Under the pieces are notes generated by a model. That model searched no databases. It was given only the letters and a program-made list of their open reading frames with translations, and had not been told where the DNA came from. The position numbers and the translations under genes were made by a program. From assembly GCF_002335745.1 (NCBI RefSeq), contig NZ_NIST01000001.1:3091126-3155125 (forward strand): a DNA stretch of 64,000 nucleotides. Direction: 5' to 3'. How positions within the stretch are numbered: position 1 is the first letter of the stretch; each line of letters begins with the position of its first letter. Below are positions 47,651 through 57,079 of the stretch, piece after piece. The DNA comes from Evansella halocellulosilytica (lineage in GTDB: Bacteria > Bacillota > Bacilli > Bacillales > Salisediminibacteriaceae).

Positions 47651-47855
47651 AACTCGTTATCCTTTCTAACTTCCAAGTTAAATCATCTTCTATTATTTTA
47701 TCTGAATAATGGTTTGTCAGCAAATATTACTTAAATCCTTTCATAATCCAAAAAAATGTGTATAGTAAAAGATGGTGGGTATGAAAAAATTTGCAGAGTA
47801 TTGAGAAGTGTTGTGTTTAAAAGATAGCTCACAATTAATGTGAGGAGGTTTAGGA

Positions 47856-49913
47856 ATGAAAAAGTTATTACTCATTGGTGCTGGAGAAGGTGGTTCAGCA
47901 TTATTAGATGTTTTAATAGAAACAGAACAAATCTATGTTACTGGGGTTGTTGATAAAGATAATCACGCAAAAGGGATTAAGAAAGCTGAAAATAAAAAAA
48001 TACCCGTTTATTCTGATTGGCTGACTGCATTGAATGACCTTAAGCCCATAGATGTCATTGTTGAAGTAACTGGTAATAAATCGTTATATGAAGAGTTAAG
48101 AAGAAAAGTAGAAGGTCAGCCGATAACGGTTATTCCAAGCTCTGTAGCTTCGATGATGTTTTATTTAATAGAAGAAAAAGAACATTTGATTGATGAAATG
48201 ACTCGTCATAACACCAAATTGAATATGATTTTGAATTCTACACACGATGGTATGATTGCAATTGATAAAGACCGAAAGATAACATTGATTAATAAACGAG
48301 CAGAAGAAATGACCGATTTACAAAAGGAAAATGTGATCGGGAAGCCGATTGAAGAAGTTATGCCAACGAGTAAGCTGCCGCGTGTTTTGAATACAGGAAA
48401 GACTGAAACAAATAGAAAGCAAGCTATTGGTAAGGACCGAACGATCATTACAACAAGAGTTCCAATGTTTAAAGGAAAAGAACTAATTGGAGCATTAGGA
48501 GTATTTCGAGATATAACTGAGATTGTGAATATGGCTGAGGAAGTAACGAATTTAAAAAGTATTCAAACGATGTTAGAGGCCATTATTCATTCTTCGGACG
48601 ATGCCATTTCCGTAGTAGATGAAGAAGGAAAGGGACTCCTCATTAATCCGGCTTATACGAGGCTTACTGGTTTAACAAACGATCAAGTTATAGGTAAACC
48701 AGCTACTGCAGATATATCTGAAGGAGAAAGTGTCCACCTCCAAGTTTTAAAATCAGGCAAGCCTGTACGCGGTGTAAAAATGAAAGTAGGTCCTCACCGA
48801 AAGGATGTTATTGTAAATGTTGCGCCGGTCATTGTCGACAAGGAGTTAAAAGGAAGTGTCGGTGTTATCCATGACATGTCTGAAATTGAAGCGTTGACAA
48901 CAGAATTAGAACGGGCAAAACAAATCATTCGTACATTAGAGGCGAAATATAGTTTTGACGATATTATTGGTACCTCTGAAGAAATGAGGGTCGCAATTGA
49001 GCAGGCCAAAATGGCTGCAGTAACTCCCGCTACAATCTTATTGCGAGGAGAATCAGGTACAGGGAAAGAGTTATTTGCTCATGCGATTCATAATGCTAGT
49101 ACGCGTAAATTCAATAAATTTATACGTGTAAATTGTGCCGCTCTTTCGGAGACACTGTTAGAAAGTGAATTGTTTGGTTATGAAGAAGGTGCGTTTTCCG
49201 GTGCAAAACGTGGAGGGAAAAAAGGCTTGTTTGAAGAGGCAAATGGCGGGAGTATTTTTTTAGATGAAATTGGTGAAATTTCCAGTCAAACACAGGCAAA
49301 ACTGTTAAGGGTTCTTCAAGAAAAAGAAATTATGCGTGTTGGCGGAACGAAAGCAATATCGATTGATGTCCGCGTAATTGCTGCAACAAATGTAGATATG
49401 GAAAGTAAAATTGAGTCACGTGAGTTTCGAAGCGATTTATATTATAGGCTCAATCGAATGCCAATCTATATCCCTCCTTTACGAAGTCGCAAGGAAGATT
49501 TACATAGTTTGTGTATGCATTTATTAACTAAATTAAACCAAGACTATGGACGTAACGTTGAAAAAGTGACAAATGAAGCATTGGATACATTAAAGGATTA
49601 TGATTGGCCAGGGAATGTAAGGGAGCTTGAAAATATATTAGGTAGAGCGATTATTCATATGCATTACGCAGATAAAGCAATCGATAAATCACATTTTCCA
49701 GATTTTCCAATAAAGGAAAGTTACTATGAGAAGCCTGATAGAGCCATTACTGTAGAAGGAAAATCTTTGCAAGAACAAATGAATGAACAAGAAAGAAAAA
49801 TTATACAGCAATATTTGGACCATTACCGTGGAAATAAAACGAAGACTGCTAAACAGTTAGGTTTATCAATTCGAAATTTATATTATAAACTTGAGAAGCA
49901 TGATATGTTATAA
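47856..49913 (+). CDS. bkdR: Sigma-54-dependent activator BkdR
   Basis: 685 aa. Domains: an N-terminal Rossmann-like part with GAGEGG (about 1-110), two PAS domains (about 122-230 and 240-345), an AAA+ domain with Walker A GESGTGKE near 398 and the sigma-54 contact loop GAFSGA in place of GAFTGA, and a Fis-type helix-turn-helix at the C-terminus ([20 protein letters not shown]). Activates the bkd operon downstream. ATG 47856 follows GAGGAGG. Confidence 0.95.
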   Translation: MKKLLLIGAGEGGSALLDVLIETEQIYVTGVVDKDNHAKGIKKAENKKIPVYSDWLTALNDLKPIDVIVEVTGNKSLYEELRRKVEGQPITVIPSSVASMMFYLIEEKEHLIDEMTRHNTKLNMILNSTHDGMIAIDKDRKITLINKRAEEMTDLQKENVIGKPIEEVMPTSKLPRVLNTGKTETNRKQAIGKDRTIITTRVPMFKGKELIGALGVFRDITEIVNMAEEVTNLKSIQTMLEAIIHSSDDAISVVDEEGKGLLINPAYTRLTGLTNDQVIGKPATADISEGESVHLQVLKSGKPVRGVKMKVGPHRKDVIVNVAPVIVDKELKGSVGVIHDMSEIEALTTELERAKQIIRTLEAKYSFDDIIGTSEEMRVAIEQAKMAAVTPATILLRGESGTGKELFAHAIHNASTRKFNKFIRVNCAALSETLLESELFGYEEGAFSGAKRGGKKGLFEEANGGSIFLDEIGEISSQTQAKLLRVLQEKEIMRVGGTKAISIDVRVIAATNVDMESKIESREFRSDLYYRLNRMPIYIPPLRSRKEDLHSLCMHLLTKLNQDYGRNVEKVTNEALDTLKDYDWPGNVRELENILGRAIIHMHYADKAIDKSHFPDFPIKESYYEKPDRAITVEGKSLQEQMNEQERKIIQQYLDHYRGNKTKTAKQLGLSIRNLYYKLEKHDML

Positions 49914-49942
49914 AGGGCATGAAAAATGTTGCATGAAATATA

Positions 49943-49957
49943 TTGCACACTATGCAA
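49943..49957 (+). promoter_or_regulatory. Candidate BkdR upstream activating site
   Basis: TTGCA-CACTA-TGCAA is a perfect inverted repeat about 80 bases before the sigma-54 promoter, the usual place for an enhancer-binding protein. Similar TTGCATGAAATATATTGCA sequence lies just upstream. Confidence 0.6.
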
Positions 49958-49993
49958 AAAAATGCAGGTATTAAATTAAAAAGAAATGCTGTT

Positions 49994-50007
49994 TGAAAGC
50001 GTTTTCG
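49994..50007 (+). promoter_or_regulatory. Candidate cre site (CcpA)
   Basis: TGAAAGCGTTTTCG matches the cre consensus TGWAANCGNTNWCA except at the final base. It lies between the BkdR site and the promoter, where CcpA could block activation. Confidence 0.55.
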
Positions 50008-50021
50008 GTTCCTTCGGAAAT

Positions 50022-50037
50022 TGGCATGATTATTGCA
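50022..50037 (+). promoter_or_regulatory. Sigma-54 promoter of the bkd operon
   Basis: TGGCAT-N5-TTGCA fits the -24/-12 consensus TGGCAC-N5-TTGCW with exact spacing, 47 bases before the ptb start. Expected because the flanking bkdR codes for a sigma-54 activator. Confidence 0.9.
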
Positions 50038-50084
50038 TGATTATAGTAGTGGAGTGAAATACATCAAGAAAGGTGGGATACACC

Positions 50085-50996
50085 ATGACGTTACAAGAAT
50101 TGTTAGCTGCTGTAAGTAATGCAAAAGAGAAGCAAACGATTGCAGTGGCACATGCTACAGATACATCGGTTTTTCAAGCTGCTAAAAAAGCAATGGATGA
50201 TCAAATTGCATCATTTATATTTGTTGGCCCAATCAACGGAATGAAAAAGGCAATGGAAAATGTTTTTGATGAGCACGATCAGGATCATTTTGAGCTCCAA
50301 GATGCCGCAAATGATAAAGAAGCAGCAGCAAAAGCTGTACAATTAGTTCGAGAAGGACGAGCAAATGCTTTAATGAAAGGTATGGTTGGTACATCTACTC
50401 TTCTTAAAGCAGTGCTTCATAAAGAGAACGGGCTTAGAAGTGGTAAGATTTTGTCACACGTAGCCGGTTTTGCACTGCCTACTCGAGATAAATTGCTTTT
50501 TTTAGCAGATGCAGCGATGAATATTCATCCAACATTGCAAGAAAAGCACCAAATTATCGAAAACACTGTTCAGGCAGCGATTAAAATCGGTGTGGAACAT
50601 CCGAAAGTCGCCGCTATCGCAGCAGTAGAAAATGTAAATCCAGCAATGGAAGCGACGATGGATGCAGCTGCATTAACGCAAATGAATCGCAGAGGCCAAA
50701 TAAAAAATTGTGTCATTGATGGCCCGTTAGCATTTGATATCGCCGTTTCAGAGCAAGCAGCTAAACAAAAGAAAATTGATTCCGAAGTGGCGGGGAAAGC
50801 TGACATTCTAATCGTTCCAACGATTGAAGTCGGAAACGCACTTTATAAGTCATTCACTATATTTGGGCAAGCAGAAGTTGGCGGGATGATTGTAGGAGCA
50901 AAAGCACCGATCATCTTAACCTCAAGAGCGGATTCAGTTGAAAGCAAATTATTATCAATGGCAATGGCTGTAAGTACATCAGCTAATCATAAATAA
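50085..50996 (+). CDS. ptb: Phosphate butyryl/branched-acyl transferase
   Basis: Converts branched acyl-CoA plus phosphate to acyl phosphate and CoA. 303 aa, PTA/PTB family with ALMKGMVGTSTLLKAVL and DGPLAFDIAVS motifs. ATG 50085 follows AAAGGTGGG; GTG 50073 lies inside that site. First structural gene of the bkd operon (B. subtilis yqiS). Confidence 0.93.
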   Translation: MTLQELLAAVSNAKEKQTIAVAHATDTSVFQAAKKAMDDQIASFIFVGPINGMKKAMENVFDEHDQDHFELQDAANDKEAAAKAVQLVREGRANALMKGMVGTSTLLKAVLHKENGLRSGKILSHVAGFALPTRDKLLFLADAAMNIHPTLQEKHQIIENTVQAAIKIGVEHPKVAAIAAVENVNPAMEATMDAAALTQMNRRGQIKNCVIDGPLAFDIAVSEQAAKQKKIDSEVAGKADILIVPTIEVGNALYKSFTIFGQAEVGGMIVGAKAPIILTSRADSVESKLLSMAMAVSTSANHK

Positions 50997-51032
50997 AATA
51001 TTTTCCACTGGAAAATGAGGAGGAATGTTGAA

Positions 51033-52133
51033 ATGGAATTATTTAAGTACATGGAAACGTATGATTATGAGCAAGTTGTAGTTTGTCAAGATAAGGAATC
51101 GGGACTGAAGGCTATTATTGCTATTCATGATACAACTCTAGGTCCTGCACTCGGCGGAACAAGAATGTGGACTTACGAGTCAGAAGAAGCTGCTTTTGAA
51201 GATGCACTTCGTCTTGCTAAAGGAATGACATATAAAAACGCTGCTGCTGGATTAAACCTTGGCGGTGGTAAAACAGTTATTATTGGTGACCCTCGTAAAG
51301 ATAAAAATGAAGCAATGTTCCGTGCATTTGGGCGATTTATTCAAGGGTTGAATGGAAGGTACATTACTGCAGAAGATGTAGGAACGACTGTGGATGATAT
51401 GGACCTTGTCTATTCAGAAACTGATTATGTAACCGGAATTTCCCCTGCATTCGGTTCATCTGGTAATCCATCACCTGTCACAGCATATGGTGTGTATGTT
51501 GGGATGAAAGCTGCAGCTAAAGAAGCATTTGGTACCGATTCATTAGAAGGAAAGAAAGTTGCTGTTCAAGGGGTAGGGAATGTTTCTTATAACTTATGTC
51601 GTCATTTACATGAAGAAGGTGCCTCGTTAATCGTAACTGACATTAATAAAGGTGCAGTGAACAAAGCGGTTGAAGACTTTGGTGCAGAAGCGGTTGACAT
51701 TGATGATATTTATAGTGTTGATTGCGACATCTATTCTCCTTGCGCACTTGGAGCAACGATTAATGATGAAACGATTCCGCAATTAAAAGCGAAAGTGATC
51801 GCTGGAGCTGCGAATAACCAGCTAAAAGAAACGAAGCATGGTGATATTATACAAGAAAAAGGGATCGTCTATGCACCTGACTATGTCATTAACTCTGGTG
51901 GCGTAATCAATGTTGCAGATGAGTTATTAGGATATAATCGTGACCGTGCAATGAAAAAGGTTGAAACAATTTATGATAATATCTTGAAAATATTTGAAAT
52001 TTCAAAGCGTGATAATATTGCATCATATGCAGCGGCAGATCGCTTAGCAGAAGAACGTATTGAAACAATGCGCAAATCAAGGAAACAATTTTTATCAAAT
52101 AATATGAATATTTTAAGTCGAGGAAGAAGCTAA
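51033..52133 (+). CDS. bcd: Branched-chain amino acid (leucine) dehydrogenase
   Basis: NAD-dependent oxidative deamination of Leu, Ile and Val. 366 aa: [11 protein letters not shown] with the catalytic lysine region ([17 protein letters not shown]), and Rossmann loop GVGNVSY. ATG 51033 follows GAGGAGGAA; the frame from 51015 includes the ribosome site. A GC-rich repeat follows instead of buk at once. Confidence 0.96.
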   Translation: MELFKYMETYDYEQVVVCQDKESGLKAIIAIHDTTLGPALGGTRMWTYESEEAAFEDALRLAKGMTYKNAAAGLNLGGGKTVIIGDPRKDKNEAMFRAFGRFIQGLNGRYITAEDVGTTVDDMDLVYSETDYVTGISPAFGSSGNPSPVTAYGVYVGMKAAAKEAFGTDSLEGKKVAVQGVGNVSYNLCRHLHEEGASLIVTDINKGAVNKAVEDFGAEAVDIDDIYSVDCDIYSPCALGATINDETIPQLKAKVIAGAANNQLKETKHGDIIQEKGIVYAPDYVINSGGVINVADELLGYNRDRAMKKVETIYDNILKIFEISKRDNIASYAAADRLAEERIETMRKSRKQFLSNNMNILSRGRS

Positions 52134-52134
52134 T

Positions 52135-52290
52135 AAGAAAAGCGCAAGGCGCCCGTATCGGCGACACTCTTTACCTGCGACGAGTAACCGCAGGAGTCCC
52201 GACAGGAAGAAGTCCGAACTTAGACTTCAAGTGGCGGGGCGAAGCGACCACGAGCAGATGGCGCCAGAAGACTAGACAGCAATCGAGAGA
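52135..52290. repeat. GC-rich repeat inserted in the bkd operon between bcd and buk
   Basis: About 155 bases, much more GC-rich than its flanks, beginning AAAAGCGCAAGGCGCCCGT and ending with GATGGCGCCAGAAGAC; AGGCGCC and GGCGCC mark its ends. It contains the inverse of the CCTGCGGTTACTCGTCGCA core of the 44-kb tandem repeat. The remaining bases to buk carry only its ribosome site. Confidence 0.75.
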
Positions 52291-52397
52291 TAAAAACTGT
52301 TCATCCTTTGAATAAGGGATAAAGTAATTACATGCATTGATGGCTTTCGCTAAAATAGTGAAATGCCAAGCTTTGTTTACGATGGAGGTAAACGAAA

Positions 52398-53507
52398 TTG
52401 GAACAGAAAGAATATCGAATTTTAACAATCAACCCTGGATCAACATCAACGAAAATAGGAATTTTCGATAATGAGCATGTCGTTCTTGAGGAAACAATTC
52501 GACATGACCGTGACACGATTGCGAAATATGATTCAATCATTCAGCAATATCCTTTTAGAAAGCAAATGATTTTAGAAACACTGGATAAAAGTGGAATTAA
52601 TTTATCGAAACTTTCAGCAGTTGTTGGGCGAGGTGGGTTACTTCGCCCTATCGAAGGTGGTACGTATACAGTAAATGATTTAATGCTAAAAGATCTAAAG
52701 GAAGGTTATTCTGGTCAGCATGCCTCAAACTTAGGCGGAATTCTTGCCCATGAAATTGCTGGACAGTTAAATATCGAAGCATTTATCGTTGACCCTGTCG
52801 TTGTGGACGAACTTGCACCAATTGCAAAAATATCTGGTTTTGCCGATTTTGAACGTAAAAGTATTTTCCACGCTTTAAACCAAAAAGCAGTGGCTAGACG
52901 TGTGGCACAGCAGTTGAATCGCCTTTATGAAGATCTTGATCTTATTGTCGTTCATATGGGCGGAGGGATCACGATTGGTGCTCACAGGAATGGGAAAGTA
53001 ATCGACGTCAATAACGGTTTACACGGGGAAGGACCTTTCTCTCCGGAACGAGCAGGAACAGTTCCTGCAGGAGATCTTGTTTCAATGTGTTTTTCAGGAG
53101 AATATTATTCAGATGAAATCATGAAAAAAATTGTTGGACAAGGCGGCCTTGTTGGTTATTTAGGTACGAATGATGCAGTTGAAGTCGAAAACCGTATCGC
53201 ACAAGGTGATGAAAAAGCTGAGTTAGTATATGATGCGATGGCCTATCAAATAGCTAAAGAAATTGGCGCTGCTGGAGCGGTCCTGTCAGGAAATGTAGAT
53301 GCGATCGTTTTAACTGGCGGACTAGCCTATGGAAAAGAGTTTGTAAAGAAAATATCTGATCGAATAAACTGGATCTCTGATGTCATCATTCAACCTGGAG
53401 AAAATGAACTTCAAGCACTTGCTGAAGGTGCATTACGTGTTTTAAGAAATGATGAGGAAGCCAAGGTATATGGAGATAAAGTCGAGCAACATACGTTTAG
53501 TAACTAA
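52398..53507 (+). CDS. buk: Butyrate/branched-acyl kinase
   Basis: Makes ATP and branched short-chain acids from the acyl phosphate supplied by Ptb. 369 aa, acetate-kinase fold: [14 protein letters not shown] at the N-terminus, [13 protein letters not shown] (ATP/phosphate loop) and VLTGGLAY near the end. TTG 52398 follows GGAGGT at eight bases. Separated from bcd by 264 bases of repeat, which is unusual for this operon. Confidence 0.94.
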   Translation: MEQKEYRILTINPGSTSTKIGIFDNEHVVLEETIRHDRDTIAKYDSIIQQYPFRKQMILETLDKSGINLSKLSAVVGRGGLLRPIEGGTYTVNDLMLKDLKEGYSGQHASNLGGILAHEIAGQLNIEAFIVDPVVVDELAPIAKISGFADFERKSIFHALNQKAVARRVAQQLNRLYEDLDLIVVHMGGGITIGAHRNGKVIDVNNGLHGEGPFSPERAGTVPAGDLVSMCFSGEYYSDEIMKKIVGQGGLVGYLGTNDAVEVENRIAQGDEKAELVYDAMAYQIAKEIGAAGAVLSGNVDAIVLTGGLAYGKEFVKKISDRINWISDVIIQPGENELQALAEGALRVLRNDEEAKVYGDKVEQHTFSN

Positions 53508-53524
53508 CGAAGAGGAGGTCGAAC

Positions 53525-54952
53525 ATGGCTTTAGAGTATGATTTAGTTGTGCTTGGTGCTGGGACAGGCGGCTATGTAGCTGCGATCCGCGCCGCGCAGT
53601 TAGGAAAAAAAGTAGCAGTAATAGAAAAGGAAAAGCTAGGTGGAACTTGCCTTCACAAAGGGTGTATTCCAAGTAAGGCTTTATTAAGAAGCGCAGAAGT
53701 GTATCAAACTGTTAAGAAAAGTAATGAATTCGGAGTGGAAACGAGTGAACCTGGTTTAAACTTTTTGAAAGTGCAGGAGCGTAAAAATCAAATTGTTGAC
53801 CAGCTTTATAAAGGCGTACAGCATTTGATGAAAAAAGGGAAGATCGATGTCTACGAAGGTCATGGAAGAATTTTAGGTCCATCTATTTTCTCTCCATCGC
53901 CAGGCACGATTTCTGTTGAGAATAATGATGGGTCAGAAAATGTTATGATCATCCCTAAAAACGTTTTAATCGCTACAGGAAGCAAGCCGAAATCTTTACC
54001 AGGATTAGAAATTGATCACAAAAACATCATTACGTCTGATGAAGCGTTACAGTTAGAAGAATTACCAGGATCGATTTCAATTATCGGAGGCGGTGTCATT
54101 GGTGTTGAATGGGCATCGATGCTAGCTGACTTCGGTGTTGACGTATCCGTATTAGAATATGAATCACGTGTACTTCCGTTAGAGGACGAAGAGATTTCAA
54201 AAGAAATGTTACGTGCCTTAAAGAAAAAAGGTGTAAACGTGATTACAAGTGCAAAAGTATTACCTGATCAAGTAAAAGTTGTTTCAGAAGGAAAAGTTGA
54301 AGTTCCTTATGAACATAAAGGTGAGACGAAAACTACCGAAGCAAATAAAGTTCTCGTATCAGTAGGACGTTCTGCAAACATTGAAGATATTGGCTTAGCG
54401 AATACAGATATAAAAACGGATAAAGGATATATCGTAACGAATAAGTATTATCAAACAAAAGAATCACACATTTACGCCATTGGGGATGTGATTGGAGGTC
54501 TTCAGCTTGCTCATGTTGCCTCACATGAGGGAATAGCTGCTGTTGAGCATATGGCAGGTTTAGATGCTCACCCTGTTGATCCTGAGATGGTTGCAAAGTG
54601 TACGTATTCTTCGCCTGAAGTAGCAAGCGTCGGTTTAACTGAGTCAGCTGCAAAAGAGAAGGGACATAATGTAAAAACAGGTACTTTCTCATTTAAAGCG
54701 ATTGGTAAAGCACTTGTTTACGGTGATACAAGCGGATTTGTGAAATTTGTATCAGATGAGGAAACCGATGATTTATTAGGTGTTCATATGATCGGTCCGC
54801 ACGTGACTGACATGATTTCTGAAGCAGCAGTTGCGAAATTGCTAGACGCAACGCATTGGGAAGTGGCTGAAACAATTCATCCACATCCAAGCTTGTCGGA
54901 GGCAATTGGAGAAGCTGCACTTGCTGTAGACGGTAAAGCCATTCATAGTTAG
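53525..54952 (+). CDS. lpdV: Dihydrolipoyl dehydrogenase (E3) of the branched-chain complex
   Basis: 475 aa flavoprotein: FAD loop VLGAGTGGYVAA, redox disulfide C42/C47 in GGTCLHKGC, NAD loop IGGGVIGVEWASML, and C-terminal His-Glu pair in HPHPSLSEAIGEA. Reoxidises the lipoyl arm of BkdB. ATG 53525 follows AGAGGAGGT. Confidence 0.96.
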   Translation: MALEYDLVVLGAGTGGYVAAIRAAQLGKKVAVIEKEKLGGTCLHKGCIPSKALLRSAEVYQTVKKSNEFGVETSEPGLNFLKVQERKNQIVDQLYKGVQHLMKKGKIDVYEGHGRILGPSIFSPSPGTISVENNDGSENVMIIPKNVLIATGSKPKSLPGLEIDHKNIITSDEALQLEELPGSISIIGGGVIGVEWASMLADFGVDVSVLEYESRVLPLEDEEISKEMLRALKKKGVNVITSAKVLPDQVKVVSEGKVEVPYEHKGETKTTEANKVLVSVGRSANIEDIGLANTDIKTDKGYIVTNKYYQTKESHIYAIGDVIGGLQLAHVASHEGIAAVEHMAGLDAHPVDPEMVAKCTYSSPEVASVGLTESAAKEKGHNVKTGTFSFKAIGKALVYGDTSGFVKFVSDEETDDLLGVHMIGPHVTDMISEAAVAKLLDATHWEVAETIHPHPSLSEAIGEAALAVDGKAIHS

Positions 54953-54992
54953 AATAATCTCACAAACGCTTGTTTTATAATGAATATAAAAA

Positions 54993-55040
54993 GTTCAAAA
55001 AGGATTAGGATTTAGAAGGTCCTAAACATCCTTTTTGAAC
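54993..55040 (+). other. Strong hairpin between lpdV and bkdAA
   Basis: GTTCAAAAAGGAT pairs with ATCCTTTTTGAAC, and TAGGA with TCCTA inside. No T run follows, and the bkdAA ribosome site comes 12 bases later, so it is not a plain terminator. It may protect or divide the operon message, or lower read-through. Confidence 0.75.
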
Positions 55041-55063
55041 AACAATTACAAGGAGGGACTATT

Positions 55064-56059
55064 ATGAGTGAACTTCGACATCAACAAATAGGTTTATCTG
55101 ATGATGAAGTAATGGAAATGTATGAAACGATGTTAATGGCACGAATGATTGATGAACGCATGTGGTTATTAAACCGAGCGGGGAAAATTCCATTTGTTAT
55201 TTCTTGTCAAGGTCAAGAGGCTGCACAAGTAGGTGCTGCTTTCGCCTTAGACAGAGAAAAAGATTATGCTTTACCTTATTACAGAGATATGGGAGTCGTA
55301 CTTGCATTTGGCATGACTGCAAAAGATTTAATGTTATCCGGCTTTGCTAAAGCAGAAGATCCTAACAGTGGCGGACGTCAAATGCCCGGCCACTTCGGAC
55401 AGAAGAAAAACCGAATTGTAACGGGTTCTTCGCCTGTTACGACACAAGTACCACATGCGGTAGGAATTTCTCTTGCAGGGAAAATGAAGGGGGAACAGTT
55501 CGTTTCCTTTACGACATTTGGTGAAGGTTCTTCAAACCAAGGGGACTTCCATGAAGGGATTAACTTTGCAAGTGTTCATGATCTGCCAGTTATTTTTATG
55601 TGTGAAAATAATAAATATGCGATCTCTGTACCTTTAGAAAAGCAACTTAATTGTAAGAATGTATCAGACCGTGCAGTAGGGTATGGAATACATGGTGAGA
55701 CAGTTGATGGGAATGATCCATTAGCTGTATATGAAGCAATTAAAAATGCCCGTGAACGCGGATTAAATGACGAAGGTCCATCACTAATAGAAACAGTATC
55801 ATATCGCCTTACCCCTCACTCTAGTGATGATGACGATAGTACATATCGTGCGAAGGAAGAAGTCGAAGAAGCGAAAAAGCTTGATGCGATCTTTACGTTT
55901 GCAGATTACTTAAGAGATGCTGGTTTATTAACAGATGAAAAGGAAGAAGAAATTCGCGGGAAGCTTCGTAAAATCATTGACGAAGCAACAGACTACGCAG
56001 AGAAAGCGCCTTATGCTGAAGCTGAATCTGCATTAACACATGTTTATGGAGAGGAGTGA
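55064..56059 (+). CDS. bkdAA: Branched-chain 2-oxo acid dehydrogenase E1 alpha
   Basis: Thiamine-diphosphate subunit that decarboxylates branched 2-oxo acids. 331 aa; cofactor motif GEGSSNQGDFHEGINFASVH with NNKYAIS, and the phosphorylation-loop region YRLTPHSSDDD. ATG 55064 follows AAGGAGGG. Products prime branched-chain fatty acids, the main membrane lipids of Bacillus. Confidence 0.96.
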   Translation: MSELRHQQIGLSDDEVMEMYETMLMARMIDERMWLLNRAGKIPFVISCQGQEAAQVGAAFALDREKDYALPYYRDMGVVLAFGMTAKDLMLSGFAKAEDPNSGGRQMPGHFGQKKNRIVTGSSPVTTQVPHAVGISLAGKMKGEQFVSFTTFGEGSSNQGDFHEGINFASVHDLPVIFMCENNKYAISVPLEKQLNCKNVSDRAVGYGIHGETVDGNDPLAVYEAIKNARERGLNDEGPSLIETVSYRLTPHSSDDDDSTYRAKEEVEEAKKLDAIFTFADYLRDAGLLTDEKEEEIRGKLRKIIDEATDYAEKAPYAEAESALTHVYGEE

Positions 56060-56064
56060 TCACA

Positions 56065-57048
56065 ATGCCAACAATGTCTTATATTGAAGCAGTTACACTA
56101 GCAATGAAAGAAGAAATGGAACGTGATGAAAACGTATTTGTATTAGGAGAAGATGTAGGTAAGCGTGGTGGAGTTTTCCGTGCAACGAATGGCTTGTACG
56201 ATCAATTTGGTGAATCAAGAGTCATCGACACGCCTTTAGCTGAATCTGCAATCGCTGGAGTTGGAATTGGTGCAGCGATGTATGGAATGCGTCCAATTGC
56301 TGAAATGCAGTTTGCTGATTTTATTATGCCTGCTGTCAACCAAATTGTTTCAGAGGCGGCAAAAATCCGTTATCGTTCGAATAACGATTGGACATGCCCG
56401 ATGACAATCAGAGCGCCGTATGGCGGTGGCGTTCACGGTGCGTTATATCATTCTCAGTCAGTAGAAGCGTTATTTGCTAACGTACCAGGATTGAAAATTG
56501 TTATGCCTTCAACACCTTATGATGTAAAAGGGTTATTAAAAGCATCTATCCGTAGTGATGACCCAGTTTTATTTTTCGAACATAAACGTGCATACCGTCT
56601 TATTAAAGGTGAAGTACCTGATGACGATTATACGCTGCCAATTGGAAAAGCAGATGTGAAGCGCGAAGGAGATGATATTACCGTCATTACTTACGGGTTA
56701 TGTGTACACTTTGCGATGCAAGCAGCTGAAAATTTAGCGAAGGAAGGCTATAACGCACATATTCTTGATTTAAGAACCGTATATCCGTTAGACAAAGAAG
56801 CGATTATTGAAGCTGCTCGTAAAACGGGTAAAGTTCTTTTATTAACAGAGGATAATAAAGAAGGAAGCATTATGAGTGAGGTATCAGCGATTATTGCTGA
56901 ACATTGCTTATTTGACTTAGATGCACCGGTTCAACGCGTTGCAGGTCCAGATGTACCGTCAATGCCTTATGCACCACCAATGGAAAAACATTTTATGGTG
57001 AATCCTGATAAAGTCGAAGAAGCGATGAAGGAACTTGCAGAGTATTAA
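56065..57048 (+). CDS. bkdAB: Branched-chain 2-oxo acid dehydrogenase E1 beta
   Basis: 327 aa, transketolase-like beta subunit: GEDVGKRGGVF, ESAIAGVGIGAAMYGMRPIAE-type motif and FADFIMPAVNQ. ATG 56065 follows GGAGAGGAG that overlaps the end of bkdAA; the frame start at 56056 is upstream of that site. It completes the active site together with BkdAA. Confidence 0.96.
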   Translation: MPTMSYIEAVTLAMKEEMERDENVFVLGEDVGKRGGVFRATNGLYDQFGESRVIDTPLAESAIAGVGIGAAMYGMRPIAEMQFADFIMPAVNQIVSEAAKIRYRSNNDWTCPMTIRAPYGGGVHGALYHSQSVEALFANVPGLKIVMPSTPYDVKGLLKASIRSDDPVLFFEHKRAYRLIKGEVPDDDYTLPIGKADVKREGDDITVITYGLCVHFAMQAAENLAKEGYNAHILDLRTVYPLDKEAIIEAARKTGKVLLLTEDNKEGSIMSEVSAIIAEHCLFDLDAPVQRVAGPDVPSMPYAPPMEKHFMVNPDKVEEAMKELAEY

Positions 57049-57079
57049 TAAAGACAACTAAGGAGGTGCCAGATAACTT

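Noticed and set aside
52398..53507. Acetate kinase for the gene after bcd
   Set aside because: Same fold, but operon context with ptb and bkd genes and the 369-aa length favour butyrate/branched-acyl kinase.
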